Source of the DNA: Pyrenophora tritici-repentis
Taxonomy: Eukaryota; Ascomycota; Dothideomycetes; Pleosporales; Pleosporaceae
Length of the DNA stretch: 64,000 bases
Direction of reading: 5' to 3'
NCBI RefSeq assembly: GCF_003171515.1
Contig: NW_027093983.1
Span: 1 to 64,000 of the forward strand
The notes under the pieces are model-generated. The model did no database searches, was not told where the DNA came from, and saw only the letters and a list, made by a program, of their open reading frames with translations. The first letter of the stretch is position 1. Every line of letters begins with the position of its first letter. The translations under genes and the position numbers were made by a program. Shown here piece by piece: positions 29,101-40,189 of the stretch.

Positions 29101-32100
29101 TAACTTAAATACTGAGTGGATATATTCTATTGTTGATATATCCTGCAATTTTAATTTAATTTCAAGTTTAATTTGTATATAACCTTTAGTAGTTTCAGTT
29201 ATTTGTATATAACCATCACCATCTACAAAACCCACAAAAAAAGATATAAATGAAGGAGGTATATTAAGATATTGTTGTTTGCTTAATATCCTTTTAGTTT
29301 TTGTCGCGTTGTTGTTAATAATACCTATGCTAGGTAATAACATCATTGTGTACGGTATTGTATTATGTTCTAGAATGTTTTTTGACTCAACTATATCTTG
29401 TCCAACTCAAGGGATGGCACTCATAAGGTTAGTAATACAAAATTTACAATAAGATGATTGCTTTAACTAATTTTTAATATGAGAAAAATTTAATTTAAGA
29501 GAAGAGTAAGCTTTTATTCTTTTTATGCATTTAGCGACTACTAAACCTTCTTTATTTTTTATAGGTTTACCGTAATTTAAACGAGCGGTTATAGTATTAT
29601 TACTTACATGAAGAAATTTAGCACATGAAATTCCATTAGTAAAATAATTAAAAGAACTGTTTAAAAAATAAGCTTTTATAATATAAGTAGATCTAATATA
29701 TTTTTTTTCCGAAATTATCATTGCTCTACCTTCAGAATCAATATGTATTAAAGGTTCTGCTTTAATTAAAAGATCTAATTCTGATTTAACCATTTCATCC
29801 AATATGAGAGGATTTAAGTTTGTAGATAATCTATTATTATTCATACAATCCCCCAGTTTTATTATTAACTCTTTACCTTTTTCAGTTAAATGTTTACCCT
29901 CTAAGATTAAACAAGCTATTGTATTAAAATCTGAATAATCTTTAAATTTTTTAGTTCTAAATTTAACACTGTCTAAGTAAGGAATTAATATATTATGAAT
30001 AAAATCCATTTGGTAGATTTCTAATATAGAAATAGGTCTAAAATCACTTTTTACTTTTTTATCGGAAATATTTATTAGTTTAGTAGTACTACCTAATATA
30101 TAAGAGTGTTCGTCTAATAAACTTAAAATAAATTCACGTATTTTTTCTAAAACTTGTCTATTTACCGAAGTAGTAACAAGTGAAACACGAACAGTCATAT
30201 ATTGTTTATTTAAGTAAAATGATCCATCTCCTTCTAAAAAACCTACTAAATAATTACCTGTAATTCTTATATTATGGTTTGCAGGTAAAACAAAATTAAC
30301 TCTATTAGAATTCATATTTTGTTTCAACTCAAGAATATTTAAGTATATTTGTTGTATACTTAATTCATTAGATTTACGATTTTTAAATAAGAAAAATGCT
30401 TCTTTAAAATCTAAATAATCCAAGTATTTAGTAGTATTTAATGGAAATTTTTCAAACAAAGGTATTAATATTGTTTCAATATCACTTAATTGAGATATTG
30501 TAAATACTAAAGTGTTTCTCTCAGTATTTAATCTACCGCAAGCTAAAACATATTTTATGTGTTCTAAGATTTTTCTATCGTTTTTAGAAAATTTTATTAA
30601 TCTTTTAATAATCTCTTCCATAATGCATTCCAGATTTTATAGATTCTATTTTATCTAGCCCTTCCACGGTTAAGTGAGCTTTATCCTTAATTAAATGTGC
30701 AACTTTTATAAAATCTAAGAAATTTCATTTTTTATCTCCATGTAAAGAATACTTTTGAAAAAAAGGGATAATAATGTTAAAAACATCCTCAAATTTTCAA
30801 ACTGCAAATACTTTACTATTATTATTAGTAATTAAGGTTCCACAATTAAAACTCATCAAAATTTAAAAGCTCTTTATCCTTTTCATGTTGAGTAATTTGA
30901 AATTTTAATTTTACAGCTTTACCTGTCTTAAGCTCTTCATGTTTCTGGATATGAACCATAAAAGAACCTTCACCCTCTGTAAATCCGGCTATTCAATATG
31001 GATTTAATACTTCAGGTAACGGCTTATTAAATAAAAAAAAACTGGGGAAATATTAGGGAAACTTTCCGCTAAAACTTCCGTTAATCCATTACGCATAGCT
31101 GCTTTAATAGATAAGATCTGATAAAAACCTTTTTCTGTTAAGTGCTCTTTTTTATCCATAATTAAGGCAGCTTTTCTAAAAAGTTCATAATCTATAGATT
31201 TTTTCGACAATAAACAATCTTTATCAAAAAAAGGTATTATTGTATGAATTATTTCTGATAAAGATCCAACGCTAAATAAAATACTTTTATTACTACCTAC
31301 ATAAATAGTACCTACTCTTCCCAAAACTTCTCTTATATTAGTTAATAATTCTCTATCTTTTCTATGTAAATGTATCTCAAAAGTAAGATAAACGGATCAA
31401 CCTAATTTCATCTTTTTATTTTTTTTTAATTTAATAGAAAAACACCCCTCAGCATCTACAAATCCTACAATAAAATAAGGATTTAATTTAGGATCTTTTG
31501 ATCTTACAGTATTTTAAGAAAAAGGTGTCGCTAGAGAATTTGTATTCGCTTTTTGTACAGATATTCTATTATGAAAGTCTCTAGTAAACAAAAAAGTAAT
31601 ACAAAGCAATCTATTTAAAAGTATCTTCTTTTTTTTTTATACTGGATTTAAAATCTAAAAACAACTTAAAGTCGTCTTAAAATAAGAACTAATGAAAGTA
31701 GAAAAGTGTAAAGCAATTCTAAATACAAATTCAAAACCTCCTACTTCTCCTTTTTCATTTTTTCTTGTCCTTATTAAAAAATTAGATTCCGCTTCACAAA
31801 GGCCTATAAATCATTCTATAAAATAATTATCTATAGGTAATTTAGGTAATTCTTTATGGACACCTGTTGATAAATCATTAATCTTATCGTTTTTATTCTC
31901 ATCCTGTTCCCCTTCATAGGGAAAATGAGTTGAAAAATAAATTTGATAACACTCTGATAAAAAAGGTGCGATTAAAAAAGTAATACTTTAAACCTTTATG
32001 ATTTGCAACCCAGCATCTATTAAAAAAATTGAAAGATACTGATAAATTTATCTAAAAGTGGAGGCGCGACTCTCCTATCGCTAACTCTCGTTAACGGATC

Positions 32101-35100
32101 GGACTATATCTTCATCTTTTTAACTATATAATTACTTTATAAAACTTATTTAAATGCTTTTACTTTTATTAAAAAAATGTACCACGTATAGTCTCTGAGG
32201 AACCAAAAGTTGAATTCGTTATATACAGCTGCGCTATTTTTAATATAGGTTCCTGCTGATTGTCTTTTAAGAGTTTCCAGCATTTAGTGGTATTTTACTA
32301 CAGCTATTACTTCGCCTTTTTAACTGTAGCACCTCATAATGACATTTGCCCGTAGGGCAGCACATACAAACTTGCTTATTGCAAGAAAGAAGTATTTAAT
32401 CTTGTGACCAAATATCAGGCTAAACAGAAGATTCAAATTTATATCTTCCTCTATAAAGCTTGTCAGTATCTATCTTCTTAGATATAACGGAAGAAACATT
32501 AATATTACCAAGGGCTAAAGCTGCTTGAGTATATGAAGAGAAAGGAGAACCTACTACTAATTCACCATTATCATAAACATTCACACCGAATCCTGAGTGA
32601 CCTTTTTTAGATACTTTAATAATATCGGATAGAGATTTATAAGATAACCCTGAAGATAAATCAAATATAGGAGGTTTGTTTAACATTTCATGAATTTTTT
32701 TTAAGTTTGGAACTTCCGCTACCAAAGCGTTAGTTGAATATCGTTTATTAATATACTTATTTATTTCAATGAAAAATTTTTTACCTTCAGGGTTTGTTGT
32801 ATGCCCTAGAGCTTTAAGTTTTACTGCTAATTCCCATAATTGAAAATCTACACCTTTTCTAGTTTTAAATCTTAATGATTTGAAAAAAGGTAAAATATAG
32901 TTATAAAGTTGAAGAATATTAGTAACACTTAAAATACATGTAGTAGGACTATCTCTAGAGACTCCAGGAGTAGGTTTAGTATTCAATTTATCTAATTTAG
33001 GCCCTATTTCTGGGCAATACGGTAACCTAATTAAAAATTCAGCAATTTCATAAAAAAAGTGTATATTTTTAGAGTGCTGTTTAATCGAAAGAGTAGGAAT
33101 CATGTTAGATATACAGAATGTACCATCCCCTTCTATAAATCCTAAAAGTCTAGAAGGACTTAAAAATCTTTTAGGAAGATCATTCATGTCAAACTCCAAT
33201 CTCTTACTATTCATAGTCGACTTTATCTCTAATATTTGGTATAATTCTTCTTTATTTAATTTTCTCTTTTCTGTATAAGATGTTTTTCTTATTTCAGCTG
33301 CTGCCTTAAAACATTGAAAATCTAAAAACTTAGAAGTTGTAAAATAATATTTTGAAAATAAAGGAATAAGTATTTCTAGTATATCTATAAACTTGGCTAT
33401 TATATAATAAGATTCATGTTGGTTTTTTGAATCTACAATAACACCTACTTCTCTATTTACCAACCCACTTAAAAAATTTTTTATGTATACTAAAGTTTGT
33501 CTATCATCTCAATGTAATTTTATCTTGAATGATAAAGCCCCTGTAGTAGATATATAAAACATGGATTCTGCCTCTGAAAATCCACTGAACCAATCTAATT
33601 CTAGTTCTCTTTCCTTTAATCAAGTTTCTTCCGGTTGGTTAATATTAGTGTTTTGTTTCTGTCACACTTTATTAATAGATACAGACATAAGCTCAAGGCC
33701 TTCATGGTCACAGTCAGGTAATACCCACAAACTTACTTATTATTAATATTTTAACAATAAGCTAAAATAACTTTGGATTCGTATATTTTATTAGTTAAGC
33801 ACTTATAACTAAAAGTTCCGACTGTACATTAAGCAGCGTTTCAGCCACCCATTAGTGACCCAGCCTGTAGCGATTCTTTATATCACCGACGGTCTTAAAG
33901 CTTATTAAACTTCTTTGACCGTTTTCACTAATATCGCCAAATAATATATATTATTCTATAACCCTGTCGGGTTATACCACTTTAATCTTTTTTTTTCTAT
34001 AAAGATTGCAAAAAGATTCTTACTAATGGGACTATGATCTATATAAGAATAAAGTATTATTTTAAAATGTAATTTTTAAATAAAGTATAGAAGTAGTTTT
34101 TAACGAAAAGACCTATTTATCAGAAGACATATCTTCTACTATTCATTGTTTTTTAACTAATTTCTTTGTTGTTTGCAATGCCCTCCTTAGAGTTTTTTCA
34201 TCACAGTTAATGGCCTTAGCTGCTTCTATAATAGTAGGGTATTTACCATAAATGGTTCTATCTAAATTATACAACACAACAGGTCTTGTGTTCGTTATAC
34301 ACTTTTTCTTAGTTTCATCTGACATGGGAACTCTAGTTAAAGCTTTTTCTCTAATTTTTTCTATTGTTTCAGGAGAAAGTTTTTTACCTTTATTTAACTT
34401 ACCTATTAGTTCCCGTCTAGCATCACTATAAAGATCTTTCATCTTTTTACGATCAATCTCAGTGTGTTTGTAACCGAAACTAGAACCTGCTTCTGTTAAA
34501 ACATTGTAATTAGGCACTAATAACTTTAAATATTTATCTTCTAAATGCAACAATTCATTGTTATTCTCTTTGGTAACAATATTAGGGTATAAATCTAATA
34601 TAACAAAAGAAAAATTTTTCAAATCATATTTTTTAACAGCTAATTTAACTATTTTGCTACCTTTAAAATAAATAACATGGTTACAGAACCTAGCATAAAA
34701 TCTATTAGTTGATGCAGAACCTATATAATAATCTTTAGTTGTTTTATTTATTATCATATATATACCACTTAAACCTCTTGTATCATTTAATATTTGTTTT
34801 CTAGTTACTTCTAAATTTAAATATTCATAATAGTATACGGGGTTTAAACCTAACTCTTTAATTATTATTCCTAGTCTTTCAGACATTCCAAGACTATTTG
34901 AGGAACTACTTGTAGAATATCCTCTTTTTATTATACTTTTGTTAAACAGTCTTTTATTGTTTAATTTAAAATTTATTACATTTTTTGTATTATAATTTAT
35001 ACTTTTTTTATTACTTATATTAAACCATTTTGGGCTATGTTGGTAACCCAGGAAGGCTGTCTAAGTTCCGGCTAACTACAACCTAAATTTATCTGTATAG

Positions 35101-38100
35101 CGCCCCTGTACTTTAAAATATTAGTCCCCGATATTTTGCGGGAGATATCTTTATCATTTAAAGCCTTGTGTAACCTTTTAAGTTAGGAACTTCCGACTGT
35201 ACATTAAGTAGCATATTCAGCCACCCACCAGTGACCCAGTCTGTCGCGATTATATTATTAACCGACGGTCTATAAACAGATAACGAATGTTTAACCGTTT
35301 TCACTAGTATAGCCAGGTAATATACCCAATACCCCTGTAAGGGTATTCTACTTTAGTTTTTAATTAATGCTAATGCAATTAATTAAAACAGTATATTTTT
35401 AATAATATATTGCATATACTCTATAATAAAGTAGGACTTTAATTATTGGTGTCAAGTTAAAGATACCCTTTAAATTTATATTTCATTTCATCTATAATAT
35501 AAGGTTTAACTATTAAAACTAAGTCAGACATAGATTGTTTTCATATGCTTATTTTTCATTGATTTATATGTCCTGCTTTTATAACACTAGTCTTTAGGCC
35601 ATATTTAACACTAAGTATTTTACTTAAATAAACACAATCCTCCAATGTAAAACTGTTAGTTGCAAGACAGATTCCTTGACCCATTTGTCTCGACCCATCT
35701 TGCATGATTCAATGAGCTAAACCTATCGGTGTAATAAATTCTCCTATTCACTCAGGTATTTTTTTTGTCATAACACCATCAACTTCGTGATAAAATGAAT
35801 TATAGATTCACAATAGATTAGTAAAACTATAAGTTGTTAATCTATAGTTATAGCGAGTTGATGTAGGATCTGATCGTTTGTCAACACTTGCTTCTGATTT
35901 AGCCACCAATTTAGGTGTAACATTAGAGCAATAACCTAATTCATGTAAAATAATATTAAGATGGTGAATATAAGCAGAATTTTTTACACCTTGTTCTAGA
36001 CTAAACCGAACACTATCCATCTGTTGACCTTTTATCTTGTTACCTCATCAATCACCCAGCATACCACATATTATTAGAGATAATACATCAATGTTATGAG
36101 GACCTATTCTACGGATAGCTCTCGTTCTACTTTTATTAAAAGGTAAAGTAGGAGAAATAATCTTATCATTATCTTTAACTCGAGATACCAACAATAAATT
36201 TGGCCACGTATTTTTAATAGCCATCATTAAGATAAAGATAACAGTACCAATAGTTCATACTAGAGTTCTAGGTGCTCTGTATGATCCATAGTACATACCT
36301 CTACCGATGTGTAAGTAAACCACGAAGAAAAATGCTGAAGCAGTATTACTATGTAAATAACGTATTAATCATCCGTTGTTTACATCACGCATAATCTTAA
36401 AATGGATTAATCATTTATCAATATCTAATCCCTAGACGCACTATCTATGGGTTTAGATGAAAAAATAAAATTATTTTTATATAATCTACCTGTATCTATG
36501 TAACGATTACATGTATTACTACTAGGGTTTAATCCTAACGCCTTATGTGCAGAACTGTATGAAACAAAAGGAGAACCTTTAATCATACCCTCATTTGTGT
36601 ATATATATACAACTTTAGGGTTATCAGATCTATTTTGTATACTAAATTTCCTAACATTATCTGAGTGGGGTATATTAGATTTAACATCAAAGGGAGGATC
36701 TTTTTCAAAAATGATTTGAGATCTTTTAAAAATGTTATCCATAATTTCAGATATATTTTTAGTAGTATTTGTACTGTATCTTTTATTAAGAATGTCAGAT
36801 ATATCCAAAAACAGGGTTTTACCTTCAGGTAAATAGTAATAACCTTTTATTTTCAATAGAAGGGCTAATCTTCATAAATTAAAATCTATAGCCTTTCGCG
36901 AATACATTTTAGAGGTATCCAATAAAGGTAAAAGGTAATAATAAAGAGAATCTACACTATTTACAACTAAAGATACTACATCTGTTCTAACATTCGTTGT
37001 ACTTATTACATTCAAAGGTAATATTTTACTGTCTTGTAAAACATTATTACATAGTCCAGTTAAAAAGGTAGTTATAGCATTTAAACTTTCTTGACTTGTA
37101 TTTTTTTGAGCAATTTGGAAATATAAAGCCGATCCTGTCTTAATACCAAACGTACCTTCACCTTCTAGAAATCCTATGAATCAATTAGGGTTTATTATAA
37201 TTTGAGATTTTGTAGTATTATATGTAAATATTTCTCTTTTAGTGTTCATAGTATTTTTAAGGGATACTATTTTGCTCATACCAGCATCAGATAATTTTTT
37301 ATTATCTTTAATAAAGACCGCTTGAGAAAAATTTTCAAAGTCTAATCTTTTACTAGTATGCAAAGGAAATGCATTAAATATAGGGCATATAATATTTTTA
37401 ATTTCTTCGTAATTCTGTATAATATAAGAACAACGGTTTCTACTACTTTCTAATGTAACAGTACCTACATTTAAATTAGATTTAATTGTATTAAGAACTT
37501 CTACGTCATCAATGTGCAAAGATATTTTAAATCTAAATCTTACATATTGACGATCTATCGAAATTAAAAAGTAGGATTGTTTATAACTAAATGAAACAAA
37601 GGAGTTCAGAAGGGATTACCCTCCTAGTTTGTAATACATGCTGGGTATAAAATAGGATTTAACTAACTTTTCTACTTTGTATAATGAATTCCGAGAAATA
37701 TATATTCTATATCCATGTTTATTACTAGCTTTATGAAGAGTACATTTAAAATCATAACGTATGATTAATACATTCATTAATCGGACTGTATCTTGAATAG
37801 TATAAGAGTCAGTACAAATATAAATACCTTTACTTTTAAATCCACCATCTCCCATGATAAGATGAGCTAGAGCAACTGGAGTTAAAAGATTATAGATATC
37901 TTCTGGTACTATTTTAACGTTATTTATATAGAATAATGGGTATAATTCAGTGAAACATGGCAAACCTCGAGTAAAAAATCCTAAATTATAAAATACTTTT
38001 CCTGATCTTTTACTTTCTGCGTAATAAGGGTAACTACTACAATAATGAGATAATTCATTAAAAATAAATCATACATAAGATGCATTATTTATAGTTTGTT

Positions 38101-38945
38101 TAAACCCTAATCGTGCATTTTTATTTGTTTTACTCGCAAAGGTTAACCAACCATCTGATAATAATAATCCTATAACAATACTCTTATTATAATTCGGTAA
38201 TTTTATAATAGAGCTAACTAACTTTGTATATTTACCAGTACCCACTTGAGACCTTAAATTTGTACCTCAAACTACTAAACTTAATTCGTTGTTAGTACTT
38301 GATTTCTTAGTACTATATTTTCTTCGGCTAGTTGCATCTATGAATCCTGAAAATCAATATAAGAACTCGCTGGATACATTTTTCAATAGGTTGTCTTCAG
38401 TACGTACATTAGATTTTTTATTACAGTTAGTAGATAAGTGACAAAATCCCATTTTATTTTTATTACCCGATACGTAAGTAGGCAATAATATTATACCATT
38501 AAATAGGTATAATTGATCAATCTTTAACTACTGATCTTTCAATCAATATAGGACCATATCATCATATTATAAATATGTCAACCGTATAGCCTCTGAGGAT
38601 CCTACTCGTAGTTTAATTACTTTGGTTTCCTGCTGATTATCCATATATATCTTAAACATTTTTATTAACTTCGTAAGCGAAGTTTAATCTTTTAAGCTTT
38701 AGGAACTTCCAGCATATAGGTTGATTTAAAGAGCACATTGCGCTATGCTCAACACTATTAAACGCTTCTGCTACACTAGGATTGTAATGCATCGCTAAAG
38801 TTACTCCAGTCACAATCTGGATAATTAAACAAAAGGCTAATAAAGAACCAAAATTTCACATGTAACTTAAATTTAAAGGTTGTGGTGAATCTACTAAGTA
38901 AGAGTTAGCTAATCTCAAAATGGGATGACTTTTTAATAATCTCAT
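26151..38945 (-). CDS. cob: Cytochrome b (8 exons, 7 group I introns)
   Basis: Haem-carrying membrane subunit of complex III. Exons inferred from protein continuity and a final intron G: 38945-38745, 36395-36219, 35060-35046 (15 nt, TAFLG), 32366-32323, 29437 to about 29390, about 28182-28158, 27109-26793, 26485-26151. Joined length about 385 residues, normal for the family. Hallmarks: [74 protein letters not shown]. Haem-ligand histidines are in the expected places. The 5' border of the 25-nt exon 6 is uncertain. Nearly 90% of the gene span is intron. Confidence 0.95.
26486..26792 (-). other. Compact ORF-less group I intron, cob intron 7
   Basis: 307 bases between EWY and LLPFYAIL. Classic core: caatcagcaggaaacc (P/Q), ctcagagactata (R), gaagatatagtcc (S). 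Splits the TAT codon as T|AT and ends with G. Confidence 0.85.
27110..28157 (-). other. Group I intron, cob intron 6
   Basis: After GGT GGT TT (WGGF|SVNN, phase 2), ends in G at 27110. Core pieces gatcggactatatc and cattgacc strings near 27110-27195. Confidence 0.75.
27196..28157 (-). pseudogene. LAGLIDADG endonuclease in cob intron 6 with one frame break
   Basis: In frame with exon 6 (WGG then [20 protein letters not shown]), a common form of this cob intron enzyme. Motifs [17 protein letters not shown] and [17 protein letters not shown] run of eight A near 27725 shifts the frame between the halves (seven would keep it). TAA at 27198-27196. The long leader with a membrane segment ([18 protein letters not shown]) is typical. 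Confidence 0.78.
28183..29389 (-). other. Group I intron, cob intron 5
   Basis: After GAT ATA G(T) of GQDIV. Core at 28230-28480 with caacaggggagaattgc and aagacatagtc. Ends just before the very short exon 6. Confidence 0.72.
28498..29389 (-). CDS. LAGLIDADG endonuclease in cob intron 5
   Basis: In frame with exon 5 (QDIV then ESKNILEHN). Motifs [15 protein letters not shown] (about 29240) and [15 protein letters not shown] (about 28810). Two TGA-Trp; TAG at 28500-28498. About 296 residues. Confidence 0.82.
29467..30621 (-). CDS. LAGLIDADG endonuclease with NUMOD-like tail in cob intron 4
   Basis: 384 residues from ATG 30621. One clear motif, [16 protein letters not shown]; the N-terminal motif is absent, so it probably began upstream or was truncated when the previous ORF was placed before it (they overlap by 17 bases). 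Tail reads [19 protein letters not shown]. Confidence 0.65.
   Translation of the reverse strand: MEEIIKRLIKFSKNDRKILEHIKYVLACGRLNTERNTLVFTISQLSDIETILIPLFEKFPLNTTKYLDYLDFKEAFFLFKNRKSNELSIQQIYLNILELKQNMNSNRVNFVLPANHNIRITGNYLVGFLEGDGSFYLNKQYMTVRVSLVTTSVNRQVLEKIREFILSLLDEHSYILGSTTKLINISDKKVKSDFRPISILEIYQMDFIHNILIPYLDSVKFRTKKFKDYSDFNTIACLILEGKHLTEKGKELIIKLGDCMNNNRLSTNLNPLILDEMVKSELDLLIKAEPLIHIDSEGRAMIISEKKYIRSTYIIKAYFLNSSFNYFTNGISCAKFLHVSNNTITARLNYGKPIKNKEGLVVAKCIKRIKAYSSLKLNFSHIKN
30605..31515 (-). pseudogene. LAGLIDADG double-motif endonuclease in cob intron 4, two frame breaks
   Basis: Motifs [18 protein letters not shown] (about 31480) and [16 protein letters not shown] (about 30990). Breaks at a run of eight A/T near 31028 and near 30855 (text moves to another frame at FNCGTL). 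Ends TAA 30607-30605. Both breaks are in or near T/A runs and may be sequencing errors. Confidence 0.65.
31669..31990 (-). pseudogene. LAGLIDADG N-terminal fragment in cob intron 4
   Basis: First motif [18 protein letters not shown] followed by [10 protein letters not shown], then the frame ends at TAG 31671-31669. The second half of a normal enzyme is missing. Confidence 0.6.
32420..33688 (-). CDS. LAGLIDADG endonuclease with NUMOD tail in cob intron 3
   Basis: Own ATG at 33688 ([13 protein letters not shown]), TAG at 32422-32420, about 422 residues. Motifs [15 protein letters not shown] and [15 protein letters not shown]-terminal module [19 protein letters not shown] resembles NUMOD1. Starts downstream of the ribozyme core, so it does not depend on exon reading. 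Confidence 0.82.
34116..35045 (-). CDS. GIY-YIG endonuclease in cob intron 3
   Basis: Continues in frame from exon 3 (TAFLG then YQHSPKWFN), GIY motif [20 protein letters not shown], then [17 protein letters not shown] and a C-terminal NUMOD1-like end ([18 protein letters not shown]). TAG at 34118-34116 after one TGA-Trp. About 309 residues. Confidence 0.85.
35061..36218 (-). other. Group I intron, cob intron 2
   Basis: After ATG ATG GCT (MMA|TAFLG), ends in G at 35061. Core at 35190-35310 with agactgggtcactggtgggt and tgtacagtcgg is nearly the same as the core of intron 3 (33840-33960). Confidence 0.78.
35458..36218 (-). CDS. LAGLIDADG_2 endonuclease in cob intron 2
   Basis: In frame with exon 2 (MMA then [14 protein letters not shown]) to TAA at 35460-35458, about 253 residues. 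Motifs [16 protein letters not shown] and [14 protein letters not shown]; text such as [17 protein letters not shown] fits this class of intron endonuclease and maturase. Several TGA-Trp. Confidence 0.85.
36425..37610 (-). CDS. LAGLIDADG_1-type endonuclease with NUMOD tail in cob intron 1
   Basis: Follows the previous ORF. The second motif is clear ([18 protein letters not shown], about 37185); the first is degenerate or lost. C-terminal module [20 protein letters not shown] resembles NUMOD1. Open through TGA-Trp codons to TAG at 36427-36425. No clear start codon; may be a remnant of a former independent enzyme. Confidence 0.65.
37616..38454 (-). CDS. LAGLIDADG endonuclease (LAGLIDADG_2 type) in cob intron 1
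   Basis: ATG 38454 to the stop at 37616, about 279 residues with TGA-Trp. Motifs [13 protein letters not shown] and [16 protein letters not shown] are the paired LAGLIDADG motifs of the LAGLIDADG_2 (Pfam PF03161) class, which also includes free-standing maturase-like enzymes. Ends directly before a second ORF. Confidence 0.8.
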
Positions 38946-39082
38946 ATATATTTTATCTTGTTTTATAATTAAATTCATTTAATAAATTATGTTAAGTTAT
39001 ACTCCTTTTATTACTATTTCACAAATCGTTTTGTGAAGCGTAAAAATATCTCTTTTATAAATTTCCTGTTATTCTTTACATG

Positions 39083-39206
39083 GGGCTTTAACAAACGGCA
39101 AGGTATATATGTTAGTCTTCTCCCGTAATTCCTCTAGGAATCGTAATTATTCATGCAATTTTCCACTAGATAATTTTTATCTACTGGGATTTGGTATACT
39201 ATATTG
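39083..39206 (-). promoter_or_regulatory. Recurrent structured element upstream of cob
   Basis: In gene sense: aaatcccagtagataaaaat, then atctagtggaaaattgca, aattacgggagaagactaac and gccgtttgttaaagcccc. Nearly the same as the nad4 copy. Ends about 140 bases before the cob ATG. Confidence 0.5.
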
Positions 39207-39290
39207 CCACAAAGTCGGCATTTCATACCAAGTAAGCGGCTTTAACAAGATTCTGTATCTTAATTTTCACCCTTCTTATACATATGGGTT

Positions 39291-39440
39291 AGGGGGGGGG
39301 GCTTTACCTCACAGTATGGCTCAAGATTCGTTGTGAGTCTTCTCCCCCCCCCATGCACTTATATTTATATAAGGCTATTTCCAGCGCTCCGCATACACTG
39401 GAATTTGGTATACTATATTGCCGCACGGTCGGCATTTCAC
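39291..39440 (-). promoter_or_regulatory. Second copy of the structured element before cob
   Basis: In gene sense: attccagtgtatgcgg, gcgctggaaatagcc, hairpin cttatataaatataag, ggggggagaagactcac and gtgaggtaaagccccc. The stem cagcg/cgctg style changes keep pairing while the bases differ from other copies, which suggests a selected structure. Confidence 0.45.
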
Positions 39441-39737
39441 ACCAAGTCAGCGGCACAAAACCACTCTTTAATCCACACCTATCTCTAGTCTAATCAGGTT
39501 ATTCCGATTATGTGTGTGGTCCTTCTCAGGTGAGTTAGAGAATAATTTGAATGTTTAAAGGACCAACCTCAGAATTAACGCCTACTTTATTTTCAACCCT
39601 GGCTCCAACCAACCTCAAAATAAGCCGCGTTTTATACTTAATAGGGATTTTATGTCCTTTTCTAATCGTCGTGGGACAAATAAAAGAATTTTTAATCCAT
39701 AAATTTTTCGAAATTATTAGGATAAGGTATTCAACCT
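39441..39737 (+). other. Spacer with a short unknown frame
   Basis: A 62-codon frame (39551-39739, MFKGPTSELTPTLFSTL) with a hydrophobic middle is seen on the plus strand; it is not recognised and overlaps trnC at its end, so it is doubtful. Confidence 0.3.
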
Positions 39738-39809
39738 AGGGATGTGAAGGAGTTGAACCTTATATTTATGATCTGCAATCAAAATGCATAGCCCTATGCA
39801 ACACACCCC
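39738..39809 (-). tRNA. trnC: tRNA-Cys (GCA), copy 1
   Basis: Acceptor ggggtgt/acatccc, D stem tgca/tgca, anticodon loop ttgcaga (GCA), T stem aagg/cctt. A second copy is at 40368-40438. Confidence 0.82.
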
Positions 39810-39966
39810 TTTTTTTTCTATAGTATAGGACTTTTTAAAAAGTCTAATTCTCTAGAATACAACATTATACCCCTGTTAATGTTCTTCTAATACATCTTTT
39901 GTGAAATGCATAAAACGTGCGGGTCGAGACAAAACTTGTTTTCTAATTCTTTCCCTTTTACTCTTT

Positions 39967-40167
39967 TTTTTTAATATATCATGAAATATGTAAAAAAAAG
40001 TTCCTCTGCGTCTTCTTTTTTTTTTTACATATAATATGTTCTTTTTTCGACTTTTTTTATCTTTTGCAGCTTTTTAGTAGTGGATCGGGTTTTTTTTGGT
40101 TATTTATCTGCGATAAATAACCAAAAAAAACAAGGGCAAAAAAAAGTTGGAAAAAAAAAAAGAAGAC
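39967..40167. repeat. Hairpin cluster with a family 1 element nested in a family 2 element
   Basis: First an AT palindrome (39967-40000, centre atatatcatgaaatat). Then family 2 arms gtcttcttttttttttt (40010) and aaaaaaaaaaagaagac (ends 40167) enclose a complete family 1 element (about 40054-40145: cttttgcagctttttagtag, core ggttatttatctgcgataa). Spacer 39810-39966 contains a short basic frame on the minus strand (LSRPARFMHFTKDVLEEH), not recognised. Confidence 0.8.
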
Positions 40168-40189
40168 TGAGGCTGTAATAAGATAAAAA

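Larger units (their letters stand above)
29438..32322 (-). other. Group I intron, cob intron 4
   Basis: After ACA GT (ATV|ITNLMSA), ends in G. Core next to exon 4 (about 32090-32320) with aatcagcaggaacc and gactatacgtgg type strings. Contains three endonuclease pieces in a row (31669-31990, 30605-31515, 29467-30621). Confidence 0.7.
32367..35045 (-). other. Group I intron, cob intron 3, with two different endonucleases
   Basis: After the 15-nt exon 3 (CTG GGT). Order: GIY-YIG ORF, ribozyme core (33780-33960, strings cgacggtctt and gactgggtcact on the respective strands), then LAGLIDADG ORF, then 3' end before TAT GTG (G at 32367). A homologous core is in intron 2. Confidence 0.75.
36396..38744 (-). 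other. Group I intron, cob intron 1
   Basis: After GAG CAT (VEH|IMRDV). The core lies next to exon 1: tcctgctgattatcc, gaggatcc, and agtctctgagg-type strings on the other strand at 38560-38720. Carries two endonuclease ORFs of different LAGLIDADG families. Confidence 0.75.

Noticed and set aside
28982..29182. Plus-strand ORF of 66 codons
   Set aside because: Antisense to the endonuclease in cob intron 5.
33561..33746. Plus-strand ORF of 61 codons
   Set aside because: Antisense to the start of the LAGLIDADG gene in cob intron 3.
39109..39336. Plus-strand ORF of 75 codons
   Set aside because: Lies on the opposite strand of two copies of the structured upstream element.
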